From Pelagicoccus sp. SDUM812003 (GTDB taxonomy: Bacteria; Verrucomicrobiota; Verrucomicrobiia; Opitutales; Opitutaceae), in contig NZ_JARXHY010000009.1 of NCBI RefSeq assembly GCF_031127815.1, positions 124,001 through 188,000 of the forward strand: a DNA stretch of 64,000 bases. The letters run 5' to 3'. The notes beneath the pieces were generated by a model that searched no databases, was not told the origin of the DNA, and saw nothing but the letters and a program-made list of their open reading frames with translations. How positions within the stretch are numbered: position 1 is the stretch's first letter; the number at the start of each line of letters is the position of its first letter. The translations under genes were made by a program, and so were the position numbers. Shown piece by piece: positions 8,951 through 18,300 of the stretch.

Positions 8951-10930
8951 CTAAGGCAAAGGCTCGATTCGAGCCGCCCAGCCTCCGCCACCAGCCAGCG
9001 AGGCCTTCACCACTTCGCCGGCCTGCACGGTCAGCGTTTCCTTCACGTAATCCGAGGCCACCCGGTTGGCATTGAGCCCGTCCCGAAAAACCACCATGCG
9101 ATAATCCCCCGGCTCCAGAAAATCGAGCGGGAGGCTCAGATCGCGAGGTTCCCAGTTGGTCATCGCCGCCACGAACCAAGCGTCGCCCCTGCGACGAGCG
9201 AGGGCCGCGTATTCGCCGACCTCGCCTGCCAAGGCGACCGTGTCATCGAAATGGGTCGGGATCGAAGCGATGAAGTCGGTGCACTTCTGCTCTTGCCGGT
9301 AGGCGGAGGGACTGTCGGAATACATCTGCAGCGGAGACTCGTACATGATGTACATGGCCAGCTGGTGGACGCGCGTACCCTTGCTCATGGGAGCGTTGTT
9401 GATGGGAGCGAACTTGTCCTGGGTCACATTGGTCATGGCTCCAGGAGTGTAGTCCATGGGCCCGGCCATCATGCGGATGAACGGGATGCTCACCGCATAG
9501 CGCGGGGCGTCCTCGTCAGCCCATTTCACGTTCTCCAGGCCTTTCACCCCTTCGTAGCCGACCACGTTGGGATAGGTGCGCTGCAGGCCGGTGGGGGCGA
9601 AGACGCCATGGTAGTCGACCAGCAAGCGATGCTCCGCCGCCTTGGCCGCGATCTCGTAGGTGGAGGCCACCGCCACTTGGTCGTCGCGATCGATGAAGTC
9701 GATCTTCAAACCGGCCACTCCCATCTTTTCGTAAAGCGGGAAAACCGTCTCCATGCTTTCCGTCACCGCGAACCAGGACGCCCAGACGATGACGCCCACT
9801 CCGCGCTGCTTGCCATAGTCGATGAGCTCCGGCAGGTCCACCTCGGGCGAATAATCGGTCAGGTCGTTCTTATCGGTCCAACCCCAGTCGATGATTATGT
9901 ACGGGGCGTTGTTTTCCGCGGCGAAATCGATGTAGTGCTTGTAGGTACGGGTGTTCTGACCGGAAACGAAATCGACGCCCCACAGGTTGTAGTCGTTCCA
10001 CCAATCCCAGGACACCAGGCCGGTCCTGATCCATGAGGTGTCCTCGATGCGGGACGGCGAGGCCAGCTTCTGCACGATGTCGATGTCGAGCAGCTCCTTG
10101 TCCTGCTCGCTCACCACCACCACCCGCCAAGGAAAGCTGCGGCTCCCGGAGGTCTTGGCGATGTAGTCGGCCCGCTTCGTGGGGATGACGTTCATCTCCT
10201 CGTAGCCGCCCTTTTTCGTTTCCAGAGGATAGCGAGCGAAGACGCCGCTCAACCCCATCCCGGTGTCGTTGAGATCCAAATACATGCCAGGGTAGTCCTC
10301 CAAGTCCGCTTCCAGGATCACCGCCTTCTTGCCTTGGCCCACATCGACCAGCATGGGCGTCATGGCGTAGGAGCCCTCCTTCCATTCCGACAGCGGCGTT
10401 TCATCGTAGAGCGCCTCGAAAGAGGAGTTGAAAATCTCGCCGCCCCGGTAGTCCCACATGTAGGGGATGAACGCAGGGTGATCCGAAGTGAAATTGAAAC
10501 GCGCCTCCTCGTCCTTCACCACGATTTCACCATCGCGATCGGTCACGAACCGATAGGCCACCGCTTCATCGTAAACCCGAAACTCCAGGGCGAAGTCGCC
10601 TTCGAACTGCAAGGTCAACATCTGGTAGCGGTCAGGCACCACCGCTCGGGTGTAGTTCAGGGTCTCGAAGCGAGTATCGACCTCGTCCCTCAAAGCGGAG
10701 GCGAGCTTGGGCGCCTGGCCCAAGACCTCTCCGCCGCCCAGTCGCATCGCAATGCTGGACGGAGCGATGATCGTCTGCCTGTCGTGCTTCAAGGACCAGC
10801 GGATCTCGTCGGCCACCTCGACCTGCAACCGCAGCTGCCCGTCAGGCGACGACGCCTCGAAGGGCGAGGAATGATCTAACGCTAAAGCAGTGGAGCTCAA
10901 ACCGAGCAGGGCAAGCAGTGTGGACTTCAT
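8951..10930 (-). CDS. Glycoside hydrolase family 97 (alpha-glycosidase)
   Basis: GH97 enzymes are exo-acting alpha-glucosidases (inverting, SusB type) or alpha-galactosidases (retaining). The 659-residue product has a short signal peptide (about 17 residues), the N-terminal beta-sandwich that starts SSPDGQLRLQVEV, and a (beta/alpha)8 barrel with WGVDFVSGQNT, IIDWGWTD and GLKIDFIDRDDQ. D411 in KIDF occupies the position of the catalytic nucleophile of the retaining subgroup, where inverting members lack an Asp, and E460 in VVGYEGVKG fits the acid/base. I therefore lean towards a retaining alpha-galactosidase-like enzyme; this is inference. The hybrid kinase gene follows 87 bases downstream. 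The start is supported by the signal peptide, though the bases before it are pyrimidine-rich and show no ribosome binding site. Confidence 0.92.
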   Translation of the reverse strand: MKSTLLALLGLSSTALALDHSSPFEASSPDGQLRLQVEVADEIRWSLKHDRQTIIAPSSIAMRLGGGEVLGQAPKLASALRDEVDTRFETLNYTRAVVPDRYQMLTLQFEGDFALEFRVYDEAVAYRFVTDRDGEIVVKDEEARFNFTSDHPAFIPYMWDYRGGEIFNSSFEALYDETPLSEWKEGSYAMTPMLVDVGQGKKAVILEADLEDYPGMYLDLNDTGMGLSGVFARYPLETKKGGYEEMNVIPTKRADYIAKTSGSRSFPWRVVVVSEQDKELLDIDIVQKLASPSRIEDTSWIRTGLVSWDWWNDYNLWGVDFVSGQNTRTYKHYIDFAAENNAPYIIIDWGWTDKNDLTDYSPEVDLPELIDYGKQRGVGVIVWASWFAVTESMETVFPLYEKMGVAGLKIDFIDRDDQVAVASTYEIAAKAAEHRLLVDYHGVFAPTGLQRTYPNVVGYEGVKGLENVKWADEDAPRYAVSIPFIRMMAGPMDYTPGAMTNVTQDKFAPINNAPMSKGTRVHQLAMYIMYESPLQMYSDSPSAYRQEQKCTDFIASIPTHFDDTVALAGEVGEYAALARRRGDAWFVAAMTNWEPRDLSLPLDFLEPGDYRMVVFRDGLNANRVASDYVKETLTVQAGEVVKASLAGGGGWAARIEPLP

Positions 10931-11172
10931 AGGGATAAGGGGGATAGGGGTTCGAAGCGGGCTTGGAAGGAACGGCCGATTGGCATCCTTTCAACAGCCG
11001 CGACCTTGAGAGGCAATTCCCCGCATGGCCACACCAAAAAGGCAGGGCTCGAGCGCCGGGCGAGCGGCGCAAGCCCGTTCCGAGAAGCGAAGCGACGCCC
11101 GCTTCGCCGCCGCCCAATCGATTCCCCCATCTTTGAAGTTGCCCTGCCGCCAACAACAGTGCACCCGTTCGC

Positions 11173-12108
11173 ATGGACTTCTATTTCGAGTGCTACAGCG
11201 AGCTTTCGCTGCAACGTTTCATGGTCTCCGACAAGCCGCGTACCGACGCCTTCGCCGAAGCCATCAAAGAGGTTGTGAAAGGCGGCGAACGCGTGCTGGA
11301 CATCGGCACCGGGACCGGCTTGCTAGCCATGCTGGCCGCCAAAGCGGGAGCTTCCTCCGTCTACGCGCTCGATCATTCCGACATCGCCAAGGTCGCCAAG
11401 GTGGTGGTGGAAAACAACCACCTCGAGGACAAGGTGGAGGTCATCCAAGGGCACGCTTCCGAATTCCAACTCTCCGAGCCCGTGGATCTGATCGTGAGCG
11501 AATGGCTAGGCCACTTCGCCTTCGTGGAATCCATGCTGGACGACGTCATCGACTGCCGCGACCAAAACCTCAGCCCCGAGGGCTCCATGCTGCCTTCAGG
11601 AGTGGAAGTTCTGCTGGCCCCCATCGACTCGCCTTTGCTCTACGACGACGAAGGCCCCGGCCAATGGATTCCACCAGTGCATGGCATCGATTTCTCCTGC
11701 TTGGAGGAGCTGGAGGTCAAACAGGCCATCGCCATCAAGACCACCGTAGCGCCCTACGATCTACTGGCCCCAGGGCAGCCCATCATCTCCGTCGACCTGA
11801 AAACCGCCACCAAGGACCATCCCTACCAGGCGGGCGAGGTCTCCTTCACCATGCAACGCGACGGGCGCCTTGACGGCTTCGCGGGCTGGTTCGTGGCCCA
11901 GCTTTCCCCTTCGGTGAAATTGGATACCGGACCCGACGCCCCTACCACCCACTGGCAGCAGAGCTTCCTCGCCATCGAACCCTTCGACGTAGCGGAGGGG
12001 CAAGTCATCACCGTGCGCTACTACCTCTCCAAACATCCCGCCGACCGCCGCAGCGTCGAGCTGAAGCTCAGCGTCGAAGAGCAGTCCTACAACTACACCA
12101 TCGGCTAG
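11173..12108 (+). CDS. Protein arginine N-methyltransferase homologue
   Basis: The protein (311 residues) shows the marks of PRMTs, the SAM-dependent enzymes that methylate protein arginine, which are frequent in eukaryotes and uncommon in bacteria. The YFxxY helix is at residues 4-8. The SAM motif VLDIGTGTGLL is at 41-51 and an acidic strand end (ALDHS) at 65-69. The double-E loop VSEWLGHFAFVESML carries E110 and E119, the two glutamates that hold the guanidinium group. The C-terminal beta-barrel contains DGFAGWFVAQL and the THW loop (T259-W261). There is no signal peptide, so it is cytoplasmic. It is transcribed divergently from GH97 with 242 bases between starts. Substrate is unknown, and a small-molecule target cannot be excluded. 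Confidence 0.85.
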   Translation: MDFYFECYSELSLQRFMVSDKPRTDAFAEAIKEVVKGGERVLDIGTGTGLLAMLAAKAGASSVYALDHSDIAKVAKVVVENNHLEDKVEVIQGHASEFQLSEPVDLIVSEWLGHFAFVESMLDDVIDCRDQNLSPEGSMLPSGVEVLLAPIDSPLLYDDEGPGQWIPPVHGIDFSCLEELEVKQAIAIKTTVAPYDLLAPGQPIISVDLKTATKDHPYQAGEVSFTMQRDGRLDGFAGWFVAQLSPSVKLDTGPDAPTTHWQQSFLAIEPFDVAEGQVITVRYYLSKHPADRRSVELKLSVEEQSYNYTIG

Positions 12109-12235
12109 TCGCAACGTCCCGTGAGCGCCGGCGCCGCATCCAGGGCGAAGAGCATTCTTCTGAGTTGAAAACTGAGGAAAATTGCCTAGAGTGGTCGTAT
12201 CCTTCAACTCAGATAATTGCCTAACCCACACAAGT

Positions 12236-12544
12236 ATGGATGCCAAAACTCGCGCGATTGTCGCGTACCTCACGATCATCGGCTGGGTGATCGCCCTGAT
12301 TCAGAACAATCCTAAAGACAAACTTGCTTCCTTCCACCTCCGCCAGATGCTCGGCATCATGCTCCTGGGCCTCGCGTCGGTCGTGATCACCTCGATCCCG
12401 CTATTCGGCTGGCTCGTCGGCCTGGTCGGCTATTTCGCCGCATTCATCCTTTGGATCATCGGCTTCATCAACGCCATCAACGGCGAGCAAAAGCCCGTGC
12501 CCGGCGCTGGCATCTACTTCCAGGACTGGTTTAAAAACCTCTAG
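12236..12544 (+). CDS. Small membrane protein, DUF4870/Tic20-like
   Basis: The 102-residue protein has a short polar N-terminus (MDAKTRAIVAYLTIIGWVIAL) broken into a helix, a conserved-looking FHLRQMLGIMLL segment, two further hydrophobic helices around LFGWLVGLVGYFAAFILWIIG, and a polar tail. This arrangement matches the DUF4870 or Tic20-like family of small bacterial membrane proteins, whose function is unknown. I chose the ATG at 12236 because the family begins with a short DxKTRAxxAYL-like stretch; an in-frame start at 12182 adds 18 unconserved residues. A strong intrinsic terminator follows 29 bases after the stop codon. Confidence 0.7.
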   Translation: MDAKTRAIVAYLTIIGWVIALIQNNPKDKLASFHLRQMLGIMLLGLASVVITSIPLFGWLVGLVGYFAAFILWIIGFINAINGEQKPVPGAGIYFQDWFKNL

Positions 12545-12572
12545 GACGCCACCGGCACCTTTTCTTGAAACA

Positions 12573-12600
12573 CCCCGCCTTCTCGGAGGCGGGGTTCTTT
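12573..12600 (+). terminator. Rho-independent terminator after the DUF4870-like gene
   Basis: A perfect 8-bp GC-rich stem (CCCCGCCT at 12573-12580 and AGGCGGGG at 12587-12594) with a 6-base loop is followed by TTCTTT. It sits 29 bases after the stop codon at 12544. Confidence 0.85.
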
Positions 12601-12678
12601 CGTATCCAAATCCCTAGAGCTGCGTTGAACGGCGGGGGGCCGACCCGCCTTTTCCTATCAAGCGATTCGGAGTCATTC

Positions 12679-13248
12679 CTACTTCAGCCAAGGCTTGCCG
12701 AGCGGCAGCACCACGCGACCGAAAACCTGGGTGTAGATGGCGCTGGCCATCATGTAGAGAGCCCCGAAGGCGCAAAACATTAGCTCGTAGCCGGCCACCA
12801 CCGTCAGGTGAGGATAGCCGAAGTGAGCCAGATCCAGCAGGATAAAACCGATCAGCAGCAAGACAAAGGTCAAGGCCATGGCCGTACTGATGCGCATCGC
12901 GGGGATCAGCATGATCACCGTATAGAGGGTGAAGCTCACCAGAAACCAGCCCACGTCCTCTCCATCCGATGGATACACGTCGTACTTGTTGCAGATCAGG
13001 ATCAGCGCGAAGGCCATCCAGAACGCTCCATAGGCCACGAAAGCGCTGTAGCCGAAATTGTTGCCGCACTTGAACTCCTGAAAACCCGCGATGAACTGAG
13101 CGAGCCCGCCGAACAGTATCGCCAAAGCGAATACCGGTCCGATCTCGCACCAGCCCACGTTGTGAAATTGCAGGAGCAATGTTGTGATGCCAAACCCGGC
13201 CAGTCCTACCACCGCCGGATTTCCTTGTTGCTTCGTTTCCTCTGACAT
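12679..13248 (-). CDS. satP: Acetate/succinate transporter of the GPR1/FUN34/YaaH family
   Basis: Members of this family (AceTr) are hexameric six-helix membrane channels for acetate, succinate and other short carboxylates. The 189-residue product opens with the family signature NPAVVGLAGFGITTLLL after a short polar N-terminus, and has six hydrophobic segments, including FGGLAQFIAGFQEF and the GYSAFVAYGAFW helix. The length matches E. coli SatP. It stands alone between the convergent DUF4870-like gene and an apparently non-coding region. No Shine-Dalgarno sequence is seen; instead an imperfect hairpin begins 8 bases before the start codon, so translation or transcript stability may depend on that fold. 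Acetate as substrate is inferred from the family. Confidence 0.9.
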   Translation of the reverse strand: MSEETKQQGNPAVVGLAGFGITTLLLQFHNVGWCEIGPVFALAILFGGLAQFIAGFQEFKCGNNFGYSAFVAYGAFWMAFALILICNKYDVYPSDGEDVGWFLVSFTLYTVIMLIPAMRISTAMALTFVLLLIGFILLDLAHFGYPHLTVVAGYELMFCAFGALYMMASAIYTQVFGRVVLPLGKPWLK

Positions 13249-13255
13249 TGTCGTA

Positions 13256-13298
13256 ATGCGTTTTCCATCCCCAATCAGGGTGGAAGCTGGAAACGCAT
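13256..13298 (-). promoter_or_regulatory. Foldable leader just upstream of satP
   Basis: ATGCGTTTTCCA (13256-13267) pairs with TGGAAACGCAT (13288-13298) with one bulged base. The interior can pair alternatively, TTCCATCCC (13263-13271) with GGGTGGAA (13278-13285). The structure starts 8 bases from the satP start codon, where a ribosome binding site would sit, and none is visible. The two overlapping stems are mutually exclusive. Confidence 0.45.
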
Positions 13299-13533
13299 AG
13301 ACCCAAGGAAGCGACGCGCAATGCGGACCTACGTATCCGCAAATTTATTACAATTCGAAATGAGCCGTATAAGCGACGAAGCTTCTGGTGGGGCGTGACC
13401 GCCGGGCACGCCGCAAGCCCCGTGAGCGCCAAGGCGAAACAGACGCCATCATCGGTCCTGGAAGAGCGGCGGGCCGAGGCCGTACCACCCTACCTCGCGA
13501 AACCGAAGCTCCGTTCCACACGACGCCCAGCTA

Positions 13534-13555
13534 GAGACGGCGCAAGCGCCGTCTC
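13534..13555. repeat. Intergenic GC-rich hairpin
   Basis: A perfect 9-bp stem (GAGACGGCG at 13534-13542 and CGCCGTCTC at 13547-13555) with loop CAAG is followed on the plus strand by ACTTCTTTTT. It looks like a terminator, but no plus-strand gene precedes it. It lies in the roughly 600-base interval between satP and gltD, which otherwise holds only the doubtful small reading frame at 13581-13790. Confidence 0.55.
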
Positions 13556-13580
13556 ACTTCTTTTTGCGGGCGTCGTCTAT

Positions 13581-13790
13581 CTAAGCGCGTTCGCGCTTGC
13601 CGAAATACGGACAACGGCTCCAGTTGGGCCCATAGTCCGTGCGGACCTTGCATCGGTGGGTTGAATCGCAACCCTCGATCGTGCAAGGGGTTTTGAGACC
13701 GGTACGGTCATCTTCGTAGAACGCAGCCGAAAGTCTCACGCAACTTTCGATCACACTGCATTGGCGACTGATTCTAGTCTGCTTTATCAT
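13581..13790 (-). CDS. Possible small Cys-rich protein (uncertain)
   Basis: This 69-residue frame holds six cysteines: a C-x6-C pair near the N-terminus (RQCSVIESCV) and a second group in TPCTIEGC, HRCKV and SRCPYF. The spacing is regular enough to suggest a metal-binding or disulfide-rich domain, and the composition is unlike the random frames nearby. I chose the ATG at 13790; a longer form from 13853 would add 21 residues and overlap the end of gltD by four bases. There is no convincing ribosome binding site and I recognise no family. It lies upstream of nothing on its strand except, much further on, satP. Confidence 0.4.
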   Translation of the reverse strand: MIKQTRISRQCSVIESCVRLSAAFYEDDRTGLKTPCTIEGCDSTHRCKVRTDYGPNWSRCPYFGKRERA

Positions 13791-13849
13791 CTTTGTTTTG
13801 GTTGAAAAAATCTCCGTACCACTTTCGTGAATACGGAGATAAAAATTCA

Positions 13850-15340
13850 TCACAAGGGAAGGTAGCTGACACCCATCAGGTATTTATCAACCGCTCGAGC
13901 GGCACCCCTTCCTTCGTTGATGGCCCATACGATGAGACTCTGTCCGCGGCGGGCGTCGCCGGCGGCGAAGACCCCATCCACGCTGGTGGCGTACTTGCCG
14001 TACTCCGCCTTCACATTGGAGCGAGGATCGGTCTCCACGCCGAGCTGCTCGATCACCGGTTTCTCCGGACCGAGGAAGCCCATAGCCAGCAGAGCGAGAT
14101 CCGCTTCGACGATCTTCTCCGAACCCGGAACTTCAGCCGGGATGAACTGGCCTTCGGGATTCTTCTTCCACTCGACGTTCACGGTGCGCAAGGCCTTGAG
14201 CTTGCCCTGGTCGTCACCGATAAATTCCTTGGTCATGACCAGGTACTGGCGAGGATCTTCGCCTTGCTTGGCGATGGCTTCCTCCTGTCCGTAGTCCACC
14301 TTGAGCACGCGCGGATACTGCGGCCATGGGTTGCCCGGAGCTCGGTCTCCGCTTGGCTGAGGCATGATTTCCAGCTGGATCACGCTTTCGCATTCGTGAC
14401 GCAGCGATGTACCCACACAGTCAGTACCGGTGTCGCCGCCGCCGATGACCACGACCTTCTTGCCCTTGGCGGAGATGTAGTTTCCGTCCGCATGTTTGCT
14501 GTCGAGCAGGCTCTTGGTGTTGGCTCCGAGAAACTCCATGGCGTAGTGCACGCCTTCGAGCTCGCGGCCGGGGATCTCCAAATTGCGCGGCTTGGTAGCG
14601 CCGGTGCAGATGACCACCGCATCGTAGTCGTCCTTCAGGCGAGAGGCGGTGATGTCCTTTCCGATCTCCACATTGCAGCGGAACTCGATGCCGGAGTCCT
14701 CCATCAGCTTGATGCGACGCAGCACCACTTCCTTCTGCAGCTTCATGTTCGGGATGCCGTACATGAGCAGTCCACCCGGACGATCGGCGCGCTCGTAGAC
14801 CACCACCTCGTGACCGGCTGTATTCATCTGGTCAGCACAGGCCAAGCCTGCCGGGCCCGAGCCCACCACCGCCACCTTCTTTCCGGTGCGTTTGGCAGGA
14901 GGCGTCGGAGTGACCCAGCCTTCGGCGAAACCGCGATCGATGATGGAGACTTCGTGGTGCTTGATGGTGACCGGCTTCTGGTTGATGCCGAGCACGCAAG
15001 AGCCTTCGCAAGGGGCCGGACAAACGCGTCCCGTGAATTCCGGGAAGTTGTTGGTCTTGAGCAAGCGACCCAAAGCGTCCTTCCAACGTCCCTTGTACAC
15101 CAAGTGGTTCCACTCGGGGATGAGGTTGTTGACGGGACAGCCGGCGATGCCGGTGAAGTTGGCCGAATCGCCTGCGTGGCAGAACGGCACGCCGCAGTCC
15201 ATGCAGCGAGAGGCCTGAGCCTTGATCTCGCTCTCGGGCATTTCCTCGTGCACCTCGTTCCAATCGCCCAGACGGAGGATCGGATCGCGATCCTTGGCGT
15301 TGTCTCTATCTACTTCTAAAAATCCGGTAGGTTTTCCCAT
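13850..15340 (-). CDS. gltD: Glutamate synthase (NADPH) small subunit
   Basis: GltD passes electrons from NAD(P)H through FAD and two 4Fe-4S clusters to the large subunit, which makes two glutamates from 2-oxoglutarate and glutamine. The 496-residue protein has the N-terminal cluster cysteines ([29 protein letters not shown]), the FAD-binding [12 protein letters not shown] at the start of the first Rossmann domain, the NADPH-binding [12 protein letters not shown] and the C-terminal FAD contact [14 protein letters not shown]. It begins 25 bases after the gltB stop codon on the same strand, so the two subunits are co-transcribed. Length and motifs match the family closely. Confidence 0.97.
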   Translation of the reverse strand: MGKPTGFLEVDRDNAKDRDPILRLGDWNEVHEEMPESEIKAQASRCMDCGVPFCHAGDSANFTGIAGCPVNNLIPEWNHLVYKGRWKDALGRLLKTNNFPEFTGRVCPAPCEGSCVLGINQKPVTIKHHEVSIIDRGFAEGWVTPTPPAKRTGKKVAVVGSGPAGLACADQMNTAGHEVVVYERADRPGGLLMYGIPNMKLQKEVVLRRIKLMEDSGIEFRCNVEIGKDITASRLKDDYDAVVICTGATKPRNLEIPGRELEGVHYAMEFLGANTKSLLDSKHADGNYISAKGKKVVVIGGGDTGTDCVGTSLRHECESVIQLEIMPQPSGDRAPGNPWPQYPRVLKVDYGQEEAIAKQGEDPRQYLVMTKEFIGDDQGKLKALRTVNVEWKKNPEGQFIPAEVPGSEKIVEADLALLAMGFLGPEKPVIEQLGVETDPRSNVKAEYGKYATSVDGVFAAGDARRGQSLIVWAINEGRGAARAVDKYLMGVSYLPL

Positions 15341-15365
15341 GGTCCTGAATGATTCTTGGTTTGGG

Positions 15366-18300
15366 TTATGCCAAGGTGGCGAGGTGCATATCGAAGGCTT
15401 TCACCGCGATATCGTATTCGTCTTTATATTCGTTGCTGGAGCGAACCTTGTCCATGTAGCCGAGCATGCGCTCGTAGTCGACCGGCATCACACGCACGAA
15501 CTTGCCGAGCATGTTGTCCCAATCGCTAAGGATTTCTTCCGCCACATCTGAGCCGGTCTGCGCCTTGTGCTTTTCGATCAAGCCCTTCAGCTCTGCGACT
15601 TCCTCTTCGATTTCCACCGCGCCGAGCTTGACCATTTCCATGTTGCACTTGGCCGGGAAGCTGCCGTCGCGGTCCAGCACGTAGGCGATGCCGCCCGACA
15701 TGCCTGCCGCGAAGTTGCGACCGGTTTCGCCGAGGATCACGGCGCGACCGCCGGTCATGTATTCGCAACCGTGATCGCCGATGCCTTCCACCACGGCCTT
15801 GACGCCGGAGTTTCTCACGCAGAAACGTTCGCCCGCCATGCCGCGGATGTAGGCTTCGCCCGCCGTGGCGCCGAAGAAGGCCACGTTGCCGATGATGACG
15901 TTTTCGCGAGCGCTGAACTTGGCTTCCTTGTCGGGATAAACCACCAGCGTTCCACCCGAGAGGCCCTTGCCAAAGTAGTCATTGGAATCGCCTTCGAGCT
16001 CGAAGCGAACGCCCTTCGCAGTGAAGACGCCAAAGCTCTGGCCCGCGGAGCCCTTGAACTTCACGTTGATGGTGCCATCCGGCAAACCGTCGCCCTTGTA
16101 GATCTTTGAAATCTCGTTGGAAAGCATGGCCCCAACCGCGCGGTCCGTATTCACAATCGGATACGAAAGCTCGACGCGTTCGCAATCCGCCAGAGCGGCC
16201 GCCGCATCCTTGATGAGCTTGCGGTCCACGATATCGTGGATGAGGTGCTTTTGCTCGATGGTGCAGCAGAGGCTGTCGCCCTCGACCGGGTTTTCGCGGT
16301 GGAGAATGGGGGACAGGTCCACGCCCTTGTACTTCCAGTGATCGATATCGTCACGGAACTCGAGGCACTGGCTCTGGCCGACCATCTCGTCGATGGTGCG
16401 GAAGCCGAGCTCCGCCATGATCTCGCGAAGGCCTTCCGCCATGAAGGTGAAGAAGTTGACCACGTGCTCGACCTTGCCGCGGTAGCGCTTGCGCAGCTCC
16501 CGGTTCTGAGTGGCGACGCCGACCGGGCACGTATTCAGGTGACACTTACGCATCATGATACAGCCTTCGACGATGAGCGCTGCGGTAGCGCAACCCCATT
16601 CCTCAGCGCCGAGCAGCGTAGCGATGGCCAAGTCGCGTGGCGTCTTGAGCTGTCCGTCGGTCTGCACCGTGATACGGCTGCGGAGGCGATTGCGAACCAG
16701 CGTCTGGTGCGTTTCCGCAAGACCGAGCTCCCAGGGAAGACCGGCGTGCTTGATGGAGCTCAGCGGCGAGGCTCCGGTGCCTCCATCGTATCCAGCGATC
16801 AATACAACGTCCGCGTAGCCCTTGCAGACGCCAGCGGCGATGGTGCCGACGCCGGCTTCGGAAACGAGCTTCACATTGACGCGAGCCTCCCTGTTGGCGT
16901 TCTTCAAGTCGTAGATCAGCTGGGCCAAATCCTCGATCGAGTAGATATCGTGGTGAGGTGGAGGCGAGATGAGTCCCACGCCCGGAGTCGAGCCACGGGT
17001 CTTACCGATCCAAGCGTCGACCTTGTGACCCGGCAGCTGTCCGCCTTCACCGGGCTTGGCGCCTTGAGCCATCTTGATCTGCAATTCGTCCGCGTTGGCC
17101 AGGTAGTAGGAGTTGACGCCGAAGCGACCGGATGCGACCTGCTTGATGCGGGACAGCATGGAGTCGCCGTTTTCGTCCGGAGTGAAACGGATCGGGTCTT
17201 CGCCGCCTTCACCACTGTTGCTCTTGCCGCCAATGCGATTCATGGCGATGGCGAGCGTGGTGTGGGCTTCCCAAGAAATGGAGCCGAAGGACATGGCGCC
17301 GGTGGCGAAGCGCTTGAAGATGTTTTCCGCAGGTTCGACCTCTTCGATCGGGATGCTCTTGCGGTCGGACTTGAACTTCATCAGTCCGCGCAGCGTGAAG
17401 GCTTCGCGACTCTGGTCGTCCACGTTGCGAGCGTATTCACGGAACTGATCCACGTTGTTGGTGGCAGTGGAATGCTGCAGCAGACGGATGGTGGTCGGAT
17501 TGAAGAGGTGACGCTCCCCGTCCTTGCGCCAAGCGTAGTTGCCGCCGGAATCGAGCTCGGGATTCTCCACCAAGTCCGCGTCGTCCTTAAAGCCTGCGCG
17601 GTGCTTGGCAATGGCTTCCTTGGCGATCTCGTCGAGGCCGATTCCTTCGATGCGGCTAACGGTGCCGGCGAAGTACTTGTCGATGACCTTCTTGCTGATG
17701 CCGAGGGCTTCGAAGATCTGAGCGCCCTGGTAGGACTGCAAGGTGGAGATGCCCATCTTGGAGAAGATCTTCAAGAGGCCGCTGTTCACCGCCTTGGTGA
17801 AACGCTTGAGCAAGGTGGCGTCGTCGAAGCTGGCGTCGATCACGCCGCGGTCGCGCAGATCCTGCAGCGACTCGATGGCGAGGTAGGGATTAACTGCAGC
17901 CGCGCCGTAGCCGACCAACGTGGCCACGTGGTGCGTTTCCCAAACGTCGCCCGCTTCCACTACGATTTCCGCATCGGCGCGAAGGCCTTCGCGAATCAGG
18001 TAGTGGTGGACCGCCGCGGTGGCGAGCAGCGAGGGCACCGGCGCGTGGTCGCTGTCGATGTTGCGGTGAGAGAGAATGATGATCTGGAAGCCTTCCGCCG
18101 CCGCGTCCTTGGCGTCTCGGCAGATGCGCTCGAGGGCGCGCTCCAGAGCGCCTTCCTTGCCGTTGACCGGGAAGGTGCAATCGATGCTGCGCGCCTGGAA
18201 GTGGTCCACGTCGATGTGCTTGATCTTCAGCAGGTCCTCGCTGGAGAGAACCGGCTGGCGAATCTCGATCTTGTGGCAGTGGCGCGGCGTTTCATCGAGC

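Noticed and set aside
13793-15319. A 508-codon open frame opposite gltD
   Set aside because: It is the antisense shadow of gltD with no family similarity or start context.
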